From Flavobacterium sp. 9 (lineage in GTDB: Bacteria > Bacteroidota > Bacteroidia > Flavobacteriales > Flavobacteriaceae): a stretch of 64,000 bases of DNA. Below, one piece after another: positions 40,321 to 49,398 of this stretch (position 1 is the first letter of the stretch; every line of letters starts with the position of its first letter). Where the stretch lies: the NCBI RefSeq assembly GCF_002754195.1, contig NZ_PEEU01000001.1:682001-746000 (forward strand), given 5' to 3'. Made by a program: the position numbers and the translations under genes. The notes under the pieces were generated by a model. The model worked only from the letters and a program-made list of their open reading frames with translations. It did not search any database and was not told where the DNA came from.

Positions 40321-41266
40321 ATAATTTCTTTGGAAAATTTGATTCAAGTAAAGCAATGATAAATTGTATATTTTGTTGCTTAGTCTACGAGATATTAGTG
40401 AAAATCAAATTTCTGTGTGACATTTTTATCCAATAGCTTTTTCACTTTTGCTTTATGGGGTTGAATCTATAATAATCTTTAATAGTATCTTGGCAATTCT
40501 GAGCAAAATAAATAACATTGTTTTAAGCAGCAATTCAGGAAGAAAATAAAAAACATCACGAGAAAGCAGTAAGATACTGATGGAAGTGTTTTTTAATGAA
40601 TCGACAGTTTCAGATTCTGCATATATAGTTTTGTGCTCAATCGTATGTAATTTTAATAGATTTAACCTTGGGCTTTAAAGTATTAACACAAGAAATTAAA
40701 AATCCGGTTAAAACAAATAAATAATGTAGTTTTCTATCTCATTTCCAGGGTTTATATTTTTTTTCAGTAGTAAGTTCCAAAATGCAAAGCAAGTACAATT
40801 TATCTTTTTTATACCTATATTGAGTCATATTAATACAAAAATGAGACACTTTTTAAATCAAAAAAATCGATGGCAAAAGAAATACCTATTTACCTTTAGA
40901 ACAACATATCTTTAACATTTCAAAGAATAATTTAAAGCTCGATACTAAATATGGCTATTTTAAAAACAGCAATAATTTATTAGTCATTTTTTTGAGAAAC
41001 CGACAATGAAAATTTCAAAGCTCTTTCAAATAATGTATTTTAAAATTTGGCCTGAAAAGAACTTTTCATCCTGATAAAAAAAATGTAACTAAGACTGCAT
41101 AAATTAAAAATGAAAAATTGAACCTGAAAACAATACTTCAAAATTATCCAGCTGTCATAATCCGCATATAATCATTTAACAACTACAAAAATTCAATATT
41201 TATTTTAATTAGCACTGATTTACAATCGTTTAAACCAAAAACAATTCCTTGTCGCACTTCTTTTTA
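40321..41266. other. Intergenic with a lipoprotein-signal relic
   Basis: On the minus strand at 40637-40741 one reads RKLHYLFVLTGFLISCVNTL and then KPKVK before a stop, similar to the start of the decayed lipoprotein at 15155-15883. No initiator in frame. The rest of the stretch is AT-rich and empty. Confidence 0.45.
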
Positions 41267-41458
41267 CTAAATGTCCACTTCAAAAAAATACTTTATAAAT
41301 TCCCGAACCTTGTAAGGCAAGATGGATTCCCGTTCAGAACAATCATCACAATCTTTTAACTCAATATTATTAAGCTCTCTTAGCTTTAATTTCTCCTTTT
41401 TTAGAGCCGTACAAGACCCTAAAATTATAATTCCGCCTAATAATACAATTTTATTCAT
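41267..41458 (-). CDS. Very small lipoprotein
   Basis: 63 residues with a clear lipoprotein signal (MNKIVLLGGIIILGSC, lipobox LGSC, Cys16). The mature part has 48 residues with a CDDCSERE motif (two Cys), so it may be disulphide-linked or bind a ligand. A possible promoter (TTG, 20 bp, CTCTTTTG) stands just upstream without the special box. Family unknown. Confidence 0.6.
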   Translation of the reverse strand: MNKIVLLGGIIILGSCTALKKEKLKLRELNNIELKDCDDCSERESILPYKVREFIKYFFEVDI

Positions 41459-42250
41459 ATTTTTTTCGCTATATTATTCAATCAAAAGAGCTATATAAGG
41501 ATCCTCTATTCAACTTTTAAAGTGACTCTCTAACTTCTACAACTTCTTCCCATTTTTTATTCTATTTTATTTTGGTACGAAATGTTTTGGAACCCGAATC
41601 CAGATAATCTGTCAAAATATTAAAATGTTCGGATTAGAATTTTATCTCCATTTGTTCAATCATTCAATTTTCAAATTACTTTTTTTAAGTGGTTTTTCTT
41701 TGGACGATACTTTAAATTTCTTGTAAAATCAATACTTGATTTTAGATTATCCCAATGATCGAAACGAAAATAAAATCATTAATTTCATCATAAAACTTAA
41801 TTATAAATTAAGCAGAATCATAAGGAATCAAAAAACTAATTGGTATTTTTTTTAAAAATTTGATAATGGTATGAAATAAGCAATGATAATTCTACCCATA
41901 GGAGTTAAGATTCTTTTACTATCTCACTAATAAGATTAAAAGAGCTATTAGGATATTATTAAACTCAAAAATAGAAAGCCTATTTGATTTAGAAATGGCC
42001 TTAAATTGGATTTTAAATTTAAAAATAATTTTTCACAAACCCAACAATGAAATTAATTTACAAATAAGTTCTTTTAGAATACCATAAACCTGACAATAGA
42101 TTCTCTTTCTTGGAATAATATATTTTTGAACTGAAAAGGGCATGATCCCAACACACCCTTTCAATCCAAAACTTAACACTCTCGTGGTGAATTTAAATAA
42201 TCTTTAAAAGAAATATTCAAATCACATCCGTAAGGTCAATAATAAATTCA
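41459..42250. other. Intergenic, nothing certain
   Basis: About 790 bp without a supported gene. Short coding-like snippets on the minus strand (around 41500-41700) are too broken to interpret. Confidence 0.35.
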
Positions 42251-43201
42251 CTAGATTTTATGTGAATCTAAATCTCCTATAGTTAATGTAACTAACCCCT
42301 TTGTTTTTTCCCATATATTTTGGAATCCTTTATAAGGAACCGTTGTACCGGTACGAGTAATATTTTCAATTTTCTTTTTAAAATTTGCGTTTTCCGTTTC
42401 AGTCAGCACTGATGGACTCACTACGACTATTAAAGAATTAAACTTTTTCTGTGCCTGAGCACTGTTTGGAATTCTAACTTTATCAGTATAGCGACTGTCA
42501 TTATAAATACCCAAGCTGGCCTTATCTTTAATTTCTGAAGCCGGAATAGCTCCCATAAGATAAAGTTCTATCTCGGAGAAGTTGTTAGCGACACTACTTA
42601 AAATCCCTGTTCCGTTATCCCAATGACTAGGGTAATTTTGCGGAACAATCCAATTGGCCCAGCGATGCATCATTTCATGCAAAATAGGACCATTATCAAT
42701 ATTGTTTTTATACAAAAAATAAACCCCCTGTAATTTACCTTTTGAACCAAATTTTGATGTATCATTAAAAAGGCTAAGCCCAATACCTTTGGTATCATTT
42801 TTTACAAAAGCAAATTCACCATAGGGCATATTCGATGGCAGATCCTTATTATTCATCACAAAGACAATAAAATCGAAATCATCTTTCAAAACTGGAAAGA
42901 TTTGTGTTTTACATAAATCTTTTAGTTTATCATTTGTTAATTTATTATTAATTGAGTTACTGTTCCAGTATTTGAAATCAGAATCAGATACTTTTAAAAC
43001 AGTAAAAGTATTTGATTTTTCAACAGTTAAATTGGTTACAGGCGGCAGTTGAGGATCTTTAGGTGTTTCAATAATCGGACTCTTGTCCGTAAGTTTAGTA
43101 TCATCGTCACCCGAGCAGCTTGTAAACAAGAAAAAAATTCCTAAAATTGTAAAAGCACAAGATTGAAAAGTAAAAAAAGGATAGAATTTAATAGTTTTCA
43201 T
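42251..43201 (-). CDS. Lipoprotein with HExxH motif, putative metallopeptidase
   Basis: 316 residues. Signal with a long n-region and lipobox FTSC followed by SGDDDTKL, a start typical of Bacteroidota surface lipoproteins (Cys-Ser-Gly-Asp-Asp-Asp). A proline-rich linker leads to a domain with GPILHEMMHRWANW (about 170-183): HExxH is the zinc-binding motif of metallopeptidases. The third ligand is not certain; His in SHWDNGTG about 20 residues on is a candidate. The family is not recognised. The gene has a box promoter (43255-43298) and stands alone. A substrate cannot be inferred. Confidence 0.8.
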   Translation of the reverse strand: MKTIKFYPFFTFQSCAFTILGIFFLFTSCSGDDDTKLTDKSPIIETPKDPQLPPVTNLTVEKSNTFTVLKVSDSDFKYWNSNSINNKLTNDKLKDLCKTQIFPVLKDDFDFIVFVMNNKDLPSNMPYGEFAFVKNDTKGIGLSLFNDTSKFGSKGKLQGVYFLYKNNIDNGPILHEMMHRWANWIVPQNYPSHWDNGTGILSSVANNFSEIELYLMGAIPASEIKDKASLGIYNDSRYTDKVRIPNSAQAQKKFNSLIVVVSPSVLTETENANFKKKIENITRTGTTVPYKGFQNIWEKTKGLVTLTIGDLDSHKI

Positions 43202-43254
43202 TTATAAAATTAATTAAAATTATTTACAACATATTTAAATCAATATGTTGCTGA

Positions 43255-43298
43255 CAAAAATAATGCATCTAAATATTATAATCCGAATACAATAAGCC
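43255..43298 (-). promoter_or_regulatory. Promoter with upstream box for the HExxH lipoprotein
   Basis: On the minus strand TTTTAAAGGCTTAT (core 43292-43298), 29 bp, TATTTTTG (43255-43262); start of transcription near 43249, about 48 bp from the ATG. 43299-43639 holds no gene. Confidence 0.65.
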
Positions 43299-43639
43299 TT
43301 TAAAACAAAACATTGGGATTTATTCACAACCTACTTCATTAATGGTTAACTAGAAAAACTAAATCTTGGCCAATTCCATTAACTTCACAGTCTTAAAACT
43401 CTATTTCTTACCAAATTAAGCACTTCTTTTCCTTTTTTTTCAAGCAAATACTTAGATTCTATAATATCAATGCTATAATTGTAAATAGCAATAAAATAAT
43501 TTTAATGAAAAATATAGTTTTTAAAAAAGTAGAAACAATTAAGTCTGACGGGTAAATTCACAATCTGTAAAGACCTTTTTTCATCAGCTTAACCATGTAT
43601 TTAAAAGTCCTTATGTTTTTAAAAAATGAATCACAATAA

Positions 43640-43714
43640 CCAAAAGAGGTGCTACTTTATAATTTCTATAATAAGCACCTCTAAAAACAAATTCAATAAA
43701 GCAATACCACTTGC
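43640..43714 (-). ncRNA. Small RNA F, terminator-ended, with its own promoter
   Basis: Promoter: TTTTTAAGGCTTAT (core 43756-43762), 28 bp, CACCTTTG (43720-43727). The 75-nt segment ends in a hairpin AGAGGTGCT / AGCACCTCT (43645-43682) with TTTTGG after it. Sequence similarity to A-C is lower, but layout and hairpin stem (GGTGCTT) agree with C. Confidence 0.5.
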
Positions 43715-44052
43715 CTCTACAAAGGTGACATTTATTACTCTAGTACTATTATTCAATAAGCCTTAAAAATATAACTTAAGACTCAATCTTTTTACAATAT
43801 CTTACCTGTTTTCATTTTTTATCCTAAAACCTAGACAACTCCAGGTTAACAAAAAAGGAAAAATTTAATCTTTCTTGCACTTTCTAACTTTCTTTGACTC
43901 TTCAAACTGTTACTATTGCAAATAATATCAAGATAAAAAAATCATCTATCAATGAAAGAACAACAAATTTTCAAAAGATATTATACTGTTAAATAATTTT
44001 CTAATTCCAATTTTCAAACCATCAATAAAATGATCTATGATCATCTTTATTA

Positions 44053-44095
44053 GACTTATTTAACACCCGTATTTAATGCTTGTTAAATAAATTTG
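44053..44095 (+). promoter_or_regulatory. Promoter with upstream box for the lipoprotein at 44213
   Basis: TTTATTAGACTTAT (core 44053-44059), 28 bp, perfect TAAATTTG (44088-44095). A leader of about 110 nt follows. Confidence 0.65.
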
Positions 44096-44212
44096 CTCAT
44101 TCATTTAACTAATGACTTTCAAAGCCTTATCATTATTCTATTCTCACTTTGAACTCTTCTTCTATATGGAGCTATACTATAAAAATAAATATTAATTAAT
44201 AATCAATAAAAA

Positions 44213-44638
44213 ATGCAAAAAAAAATCTTCGGATTGGTTCTAGTATTTTATTTCATTTCATGCTCTAACGACAATACCAAACTAGAAATTGTAAAAAACC
44301 ATTTAAAATCATTAGGTATTTCACATAACGAATTGAATTCATTAAATTATAAAGTTACACCAATCTTGGGAAAAGATGCGTATGATGCTGCTTTTAAGAG
44401 ACTTTCTAAAAACGAAATGCGTTTTCAAACAACTAAATCAAACCATCATATCAAAGGGGTTTACAAACAAATAGACACCTTAGGATTAAATTATTACAAA
44501 ATGAGAGAGAAAAATTACTTTCTTGTTTTGGCTTTTAAAATAACAGGTAAGGATACTGTTTTTAAAAGCTTATATTATTTAACAAACCAGAATAAAATAT
44601 ATGATTTTAACAATATTAAAAATGAAGACAGGATTTAA
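44213..44638 (+). CDS. Small lipoprotein
   Basis: 141 residues with signal MQKKIFGLVLVFYFISC (lipobox FISC, Cys17). The mature part begins SNDNTKLEIVKNHLKSLGI and includes TPILGKDAYDAAF. Two decayed relatives lie at 19790-20330 and 20480-20845, so this was once a multicopy family. The gene overlaps the next small gene (44622) by 17 bases, which suggests translational coupling. Role unknown; envelope location inferred. Confidence 0.8.
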   Translation: MQKKIFGLVLVFYFISCSNDNTKLEIVKNHLKSLGISHNELNSLNYKVTPILGKDAYDAAFKRLSKNEMRFQTTKSNHHIKGVYKQIDTLGLNYYKMREKNYFLVLAFKITGKDTVFKSLYYLTNQNKIYDFNNIKNEDRI

Positions 44639-44753
44639 AAATACATTGGTTTTAAAGTCAATTCGCGCGTTAGGATATCTATTGTCTTTTATAATAGCAA
44701 CAGTAGCTATTGGAGATATTATCTATGCTTTCTATAAGATTTGGATCAGGTAA
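44622..44753 (+). CDS. Small single-pass membrane protein overlapping the lipoprotein
   Basis: 43 residues: MKTGFKNTLVLKS, then a hydrophobic helix (about 18-38, GYLLSFIIATVAIGDIIYAFY) and the basic end KIWIR. The ATG lies inside the last codons of the lipoprotein gene in another frame, the usual layout for coupled translation. Shorter than most called genes; the membrane helix and basic end support it. Function unknown. Confidence 0.55.
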   Translation: MKTGFKNTLVLKSIRALGYLLSFIIATVAIGDIIYAFYKIWIR

Positions 44754-45177
44754 ACAATTCAGAAAGCATATTGGTCCTTTATAAAAAATATAAAATCACT
44801 TGCTTAAACACGGGCATCTTAAAAATATTGGAAAACAGTAAAAAACGGGGAAAAAAATAATTTCGGACTCTGATTTCTATCTAAAAATAAAAGATAAATG
44901 ATATTTCACACCATGAAAGTACAAAATAATTTGCAAAAAAAAACAACCACCTGAACAACAGTAGCTTTCTTGAATTTACACAAAAAACTTAATCCTTTTC
45001 ATATCGTCCTTAAAAGGTATAGATTAAAAATGAGACAGTGACCCCATACTGATAAATAACTAGTAAAAAAAACTTAACAATAAAATATTAAAAAAACCAT
45101 CAAAAATACTTTATTGTTGTATTTATTAGACTTACTACACATCATTTTTAAATAAACAATATCGAAATTTGTACTCT

Positions 45178-45248
45178 ATTTAGGTAATTTGATAGAAACT
45201 TGGGTAAAAGCACTTGAATTATATGTAATTATAATTTGAGCGTTTTTT
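45178..45248 (+). ncRNA. Small RNA H, terminator-ended, upstream of 45300
   Basis: Promoter: TTTATTAGACTTAC (core 45129-45135), 28 bp, GAAATTTG (45164-45171). The 71-nt segment TTTAGGTAATTTGATAGAAA, then CTTGGGTAAAAG and a hairpin (45209-45242, AGCACTTGAATTATA / TATAATTTGAGCGT) with T7, is a close relative of RNAs A and B. The gene at 45300 starts 52 bp after the terminator, so it could act as an attenuator leader or as a free small RNA. Confidence 0.6.
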
Positions 45249-45299
45249 TATGCACTAAAGCAAGACTATAAAAATATCAATCAATTAAAATTAAAACAA

Positions 45300-45806
45300 A
45301 TGAAGAAGATTTTCCTAGTGTTCGTGATTTTTATCTATTCGATTTGTAATGCACAAAATGATTCCAAAAAATCGCCATTAAAAATAGATCTTATTACAGA
45401 CAATAAAGGTGGATGGATAGCGTACAAGCTAAATAAAAACTTAAGATTCCTTAATAAAGAACACACTACTGGATTCTCGATAGTACCGCACCTAAACATT
45501 AAAAAAAAATTGGACTACTTTCAAATAGCAACTTATAACATAGGAAATTGTGACGAAAAAGGAACCGTAATATTTTCCTTTGAAGACAACACAACTTTAA
45601 CCTTAAAATCTTTTAGTACCTACAATTGTGATGGATCAGCCGCTTTTTTTTATGATAGTGAAAATGTAAAAATATTATCAGCAAAAAAGATAAAAAAAAT
45701 AAGATATAAAAATGGTAGAAGTGGCGAAAGCTACACAACCTCTTTAAAACCTGAAGAAGAGAATTATTTTATCACACTTTTCAATTTTCTAAACAACAAA
45801 CAATAA
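45300..45806 (+). CDS. Exported protein, first of a pair
   Basis: 168 residues with signal peptide MKKIFLVFVIFIYSICNAQ. The mature domain (GGWIAYKLNKNLRFLN, then YNIGNCDEKGTVIFSFEDNTTLTLKSFSTYNCDG) is beta-rich with Cys residues that could pair. It is not recognised as a family. The next gene (lipoprotein, 45808) starts one base after its stop codon, so the two are co-translated. Small RNA H sits between it and its only obvious promoter, so part of the transcription may be cut off by that terminator. Confidence 0.8.
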   Translation: MKKIFLVFVIFIYSICNAQNDSKKSPLKIDLITDNKGGWIAYKLNKNLRFLNKEHTTGFSIVPHLNIKKKLDYFQIATYNIGNCDEKGTVIFSFEDNTTLTLKSFSTYNCDGSAAFFYDSENVKILSAKKIKKIRYKNGRSGESYTTSLKPEEENYFITLFNFLNNKQ

Positions 45807-45807
45807 A

Positions 45808-46383
45808 ATGAAAAAAATAATATCAAAATTGATCTTAGGATCTATTTTAATCTCCTGCTCAAAAGAAAGTAAAATAGATTCCGAAATTAAGACATATTTA
45901 GAAACAAACGCAGAAGCACCAAAGAATTGCGAATCAATCCACTTAACTATAATTGACACGATAACAATTGGAAACATAGCCCAAAGGTTAAAAGAAGAAA
46001 ATGACACTTATATCAAAGAAAATGAATCATTAATAAACCAAACACAATTGGCTTTGAAAAAAAAAGTTTTTAAGCCCAAACAAAATCAACATGAATTTGA
46101 TGATTTTGCCAAACAATGCAATGATCAAATTAGTTCCTGCAAAGCTATAATAGAAGAAACCAACCTAGACAATAAAGAGATATCAAAATATTTAAAATCT
46201 TCTAACATTTTAGGATATACAGCTTCTTACAAATATCGACTTACAAACACACTTGGAAACTCTGAATTATCGGAAAAATTAGTACTTTTTAATAAGGATT
46301 ATATTTTAGAATTTTTTGATGCTTCGCTTATAGACGAGAAAGTATTGTTTAGAAAAACAATTAGACATATTAGGACAAAATGA
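45808..46383 (+). CDS. Lipoprotein, second of a pair
   Basis: 191 residues. Signal MKKIISKLILGSILISC (lipobox LISC, Cys17) then SKESKIDSEIK. The mature part is helical and charged in its first two thirds (EENDTYIKENESLINQTQLALKKKVFK, with Cys in FAKQCNDQISSCKAI) and has a short beta-rich tail (YKYRLTNTLGNSELSEKLVLFN). It follows the previous gene after one base and probably works with it at the cell envelope. Family unknown. Confidence 0.8.
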   Translation: MKKIISKLILGSILISCSKESKIDSEIKTYLETNAEAPKNCESIHLTIIDTITIGNIAQRLKEENDTYIKENESLINQTQLALKKKVFKPKQNQHEFDDFAKQCNDQISSCKAIIEETNLDNKEISKYLKSSNILGYTASYKYRLTNTLGNSELSEKLVLFNKDYILEFFDASLIDEKVLFRKTIRHIRTK

Positions 46384-46959
46384 TAAAAAACAAGAACCAA
46401 AATTAAGTCTATTTATCAACAATAGACAGAACTAGGCAATTATTACTTTAAAGGCAAAGCTTATTAAATAGATATTTTATAGAATATACACACATCCGAT
46501 TACTATCTTTTAGCAATACTAAAACAGTATTTTTTTTAAAACATACAAGCCTTCCAACCAGCTCAAAAGATAATTCTAGGTAAAAAAAACCAATAAACCT
46601 AATATTGAATTTTTACCACAATACCATCGGCGATCAGCCGACACTCCCCTCCTTCGGACTGATTAAAAAAAAAAACATATAAGGCAAAAAAAGCATCTTC
46701 ACAATAATATTGATACTTTTATCAAAAGTGCCCAGCCTTGGAAATCACACGTCTTCTTGCTCTAAAATTCCTTCATTGTCCTTCTGAAAAATTGACAGGC
46801 ATGATACCCTATCCCAATTCTAAAAAATGATTAAAGCATCAAAAAACAATAGGCTCTCTTCTTCATTATTACCCGGACTGTGACAATAAGATATTTTAAA
46901 CAAAACAGGATACACAAAAAGCATCCTACCATGAAATCGTAACTTTTTAAATTACATAA
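46384..46959. other. Intergenic, nothing recognised
   Basis: About 575 bp, no supported gene. Confidence 0.4.
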
Positions 46960-47079
46960 TCACATTAAAAACAGATGAAAGACAAAAAATGAAGTAATAA
47001 ACCCAAAACCAAACCACAACAACCTGGCCACCCAATTTTCTCTCTGAATTTCTTCTCTTTGTACATTTTTCATTTTCAT
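46960..47079 (-). CDS. Possible 39-residue membrane peptide
   Basis: MKMKNVQREEIQRENWVARL, then a hydrophobic helix LWFGFGFITSFFVFHLFLM. A promoter-like arrangement is present upstream on the same strand: TATATGTCTTTA (core 47159-47165), 28 bp, TAGTTTTA (47123-47130; one mismatch to the -7 box). Start of transcription would be about 40 bp from the ATG. The length makes this uncertain. Confidence 0.4.
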   Translation of the reverse strand: MKMKNVQREEIQRENWVARLLWFGFGFITSFFVFHLFLM

Positions 47080-47283
47080 AATACTTAAAATTATTTATTT
47101 TAGACTTACAGAATTTGTTCTGTAAAACTATATTAAAGATTAAAATTTAAAAGTCTACTAAAGACATATAAATATCTAATGAGCTTTTTACTTGCTTAGA
47201 ATTACTGTAAAAAAAATCATTACTACATTTATATGTCTCATTTAGCACCTCGCTCAAATTATACTTAACGATATTTGTATAAG

Positions 47284-47350
47284 CATATTTGGAAGATAGC
47301 TTATTCTGGACATGAGGTACTTAAAATCGTTCTTTAAGTACCTCTTTTAT
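47284..47350 (+). ncRNA. Small RNA G, terminator-ended, with its own promoter
   Basis: Promoter: TTTATATGTCTCAT (core 47235-47241), 28 bp, GATATTTG (47270-47277). The 67-nt segment (ATATTTGGAAGATAGCTTA and so on) ends in the hairpin GAGGTACTTAAA / TTTAAGTACCTC (47314-47344) with TTTT. It stops 12 bp before the end of the converging lipoprotein gene, so the hairpin may serve both strands. Confidence 0.5.
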
Positions 47351-47361
47351 TAATTAAATGT

Positions 47362-47595
47362 TCATTTTTCAATCTTTACTTCATTTACAGAAAACTTATA
47401 AAACCCCTTACTTTCTTTATTTCTTTTAAGTTCAGAAAAATAGATACTATCACCCCTCACATCATACGTATTAACATAATAATTGTTTTTCTCTTTATCT
47501 GTAATTTTATATTTTGTAACCAAACTCGTGCAGCAAGAAAAAAGGCTTCCATAACAGACTAATAAAAAAAAATATCTTTTTTTAACCTTATTCAC
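47362..47595 (-). CDS. Small lipoprotein
   Basis: About 77 residues from a GTG start (MNKVKKRYFFLLVCYGSLFSC, lipobox LFSC). A GTG 30 bases further upstream is also possible but gives an unusual signal. The mature part (KITDKEKNNYYVNTYDVRGDSIYFSELKR, then GFYKFSVNEVKIEK) is beta-rich; it is short and not recognised. A probable promoter lies upstream (TTGGCTTTT, 30 bp, TATGTTTG at 47663-47670). Converges with small RNA G. Confidence 0.6.
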   Translation of the reverse strand: MNKVKKRYFFLLVCYGSLFSCCTSLVTKYKITDKEKNNYYVNTYDVRGDSIYFSELKRNKESKGFYKFSVNEVKIEK

Positions 47596-47662
47596 TTCAC
47601 TATTTGCAAGATATATTATTTTCACTCTATTTATTTTTATGCCTGAAAATTAAAAAAAGACT

Positions 47663-47707
47663 CAAACATAAAAATAAAAAAAAGACATACTTTCAGTAAA
47701 AAAAGCC
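47663..47707 (-). promoter_or_regulatory. Probable box promoter for the lipoprotein at 47595
   Basis: On the minus strand GGCTTTT (47701-47707), 30 bp, perfect TATGTTTG (47663-47670). The spacer is one or two bases longer than in the other copies. Confidence 0.45.
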
Positions 47708-48025
47708 AATATTTGACCGATATAAATTGGATATTCTAGAGCAAACTGAATAAATAATTAAAACTATTTTTATCCGATTAAAAAAGAGTACAAAACAATA
47801 ACAACTTTAGTTTCTTGAACGCTCTTTAATCTCAAGTGCTTACTAATTTAAAAAATCACAGCAACGATAAGATACGTGAAAACCTCACAGTTCTTATAAA
47901 CTAAAACAAAAAAAAACAACCACAAGAATCTTCTTGTCGCTGCTTTTTTTATCTTATTCCAAACTAGATTTTATAACCAAACAATTTAGAATTATTGATT
48001 TTCAATTACAAAATAAATTACTATA

Positions 48026-48718
48026 TTATTTGATATACCTAAACTTGATTACATCACCGATAACTAAAGAATAATTACCATTAGAACCAGGAACATAAGT
48101 AGCATCAGTACCCGCAAAAGTAACAGAACCATTAGCAAGTTCAACACCATTACAAATCATAACTAACACAGAACTAGTAGATGGTGTTGCTGTTAATGTG
48201 AATACCGTTTGACCAGCAGAAGCAACTGTAAATTGATCAACAATCTCTGTAAAAGAATTTCCTTTATCATTAAAAGTATTCCAGTCAGCAGCAGAAATTA
48301 CACCTCTTGTCGTAGCAGATGCATTTGGCAAACTTATAGTTATGGCTGGAGTGGTCGTATCGGTAGCCACTGCCACAGCTACATCAGAACCCAAGGTATT
48401 GACCGTGGCAGAAACCAAAGTAACCGAACCAATACCTTTTGCATCAAGCTGTCCCTGAACACTCGATGTCGCATCTAAAAAATCTAAAGTTGTTGTTGTC
48501 ACTGAAGATTCTGTAATATCACCACTTGCATCAGTTACCACTACTTTTCCTGCTGTCAACTGCTCTGTATCTATTGTCTTTGCAGAACCTGTAATTAAAG
48601 GCTGTACACCACCAGTTGGGAGGGTTATTTTTTTACCATTTACAGATGCAACGACATCTTGCGCTTTCACCGAATAAACTCCCAAAACCAAAAGAGAACT
48701 TAAAATATAATTTTTCAT
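48026..48718 (-). CDS. Exported protein with tail-fibre-like sequence
   Basis: 230 residues from ATG 48718 (MKNYILSSLLVLGVYSVKAQ, a clear signal peptide). A TTG 36 bases upstream is in frame but is part of the -7 box and is rejected. The mature protein is rich in Thr, Val, Ala and Gly; it contains SATTRGVISAADWNTFNDKG, a motif I know from phage tail-fibre and receptor-binding proteins, and STSSVLVMICNGVELANGSVTF. An exported fibrous or trimeric surface protein is likely; it carries neither a C-terminal sorting domain nor a lipobox. Base composition is less AT-rich than the neighbours, which suggests transfer. Confidence 0.8.
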   Translation of the reverse strand: MKNYILSSLLVLGVYSVKAQDVVASVNGKKITLPTGGVQPLITGSAKTIDTEQLTAGKVVVTDASGDITESSVTTTTLDFLDATSSVQGQLDAKGIGSVTLVSATVNTLGSDVAVAVATDTTTPAITISLPNASATTRGVISAADWNTFNDKGNSFTEIVDQFTVASAGQTVFTLTATPSTSSVLVMICNGVELANGSVTFAGTDATYVPGSNGNYSLVIGDVIKFRYIK

Positions 48719-48751
48719 AATATTATTTTTATTATTTTTATTAATATTATG

Positions 48752-48794
48752 CAAAAATAAATACGATGATATTTTAAACTTTTATAATTAAGCC
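48752..48794 (-). promoter_or_regulatory. Promoter with upstream box for the tail-fibre-like gene
   Basis: On the minus strand AATTTAGGGCTTAA (core 48788-48794), 28 bp, TATTTTTG (48752-48759). Start of transcription near 48746; ATG at 48718. Confidence 0.65.
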
Positions 48795-49398
48795 CTAAAT
48801 TTATGATAATAAGGTATTTCTTCAAAACTGATCATATAGTAAAACCAAATCCGCACCCATCAAAAGCCCTGAAAAAAATAAATTATTTTTCTTCTTTGTT
48901 TATTATTATAATCAAGCAAAAGCATTTTTTTTTCGTTTTAAACTCTGTAATACACACTCTACCGAAATTATATAAGCAGAACTCTTTTTCACAAAAAAAA
49001 CACTCATTATCAGTATTGTTATATTCAAATACTACAATAAAGCTTTCTTTCCTATCAATTCCTTCTACTTTTTTTTTGCTAAACCTAATGCAAAACCACA
49101 TTGTTTAACTTCACATACTTTTACCATCTCACTGTAAAATATTTGACTAATCTCAATGTAACTGAATATCTCTAAAAACATTTTCTGAGACAAAGTTAAA
49201 TCACTAACCAAAAACAAGAATCTTATTTACAATTAAATTTAGCCTCACCTTTATTCTCACCTAAAAGATACCTAATTTACATTTTACTAACTAGATATGA
49301 ATATTAAAACCTAATAACTTTTTTAATTATTTTATCTTGTGAAAACCAATTTTATTTAACATCCTTGCCCTGCTAAAAAAACTTCCGATTTAATTTTA
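48795..49398. other. Intergenic, doubtful frame on the minus strand
   Basis: A Cys- and Phe-rich frame at 48883-49101 follows a perfect TAACTTTG (about 49190) but has unusual composition and an A9 run that joins two frames. No product is called. Confidence 0.3.

Noticed and set aside
48883..49101. Cys- and Phe-rich frame on the minus strand following TAACTTTG
   Set aside because: Composition is unlike the neighbours and two frames join at an A9 run; no product or conserved block can be named.
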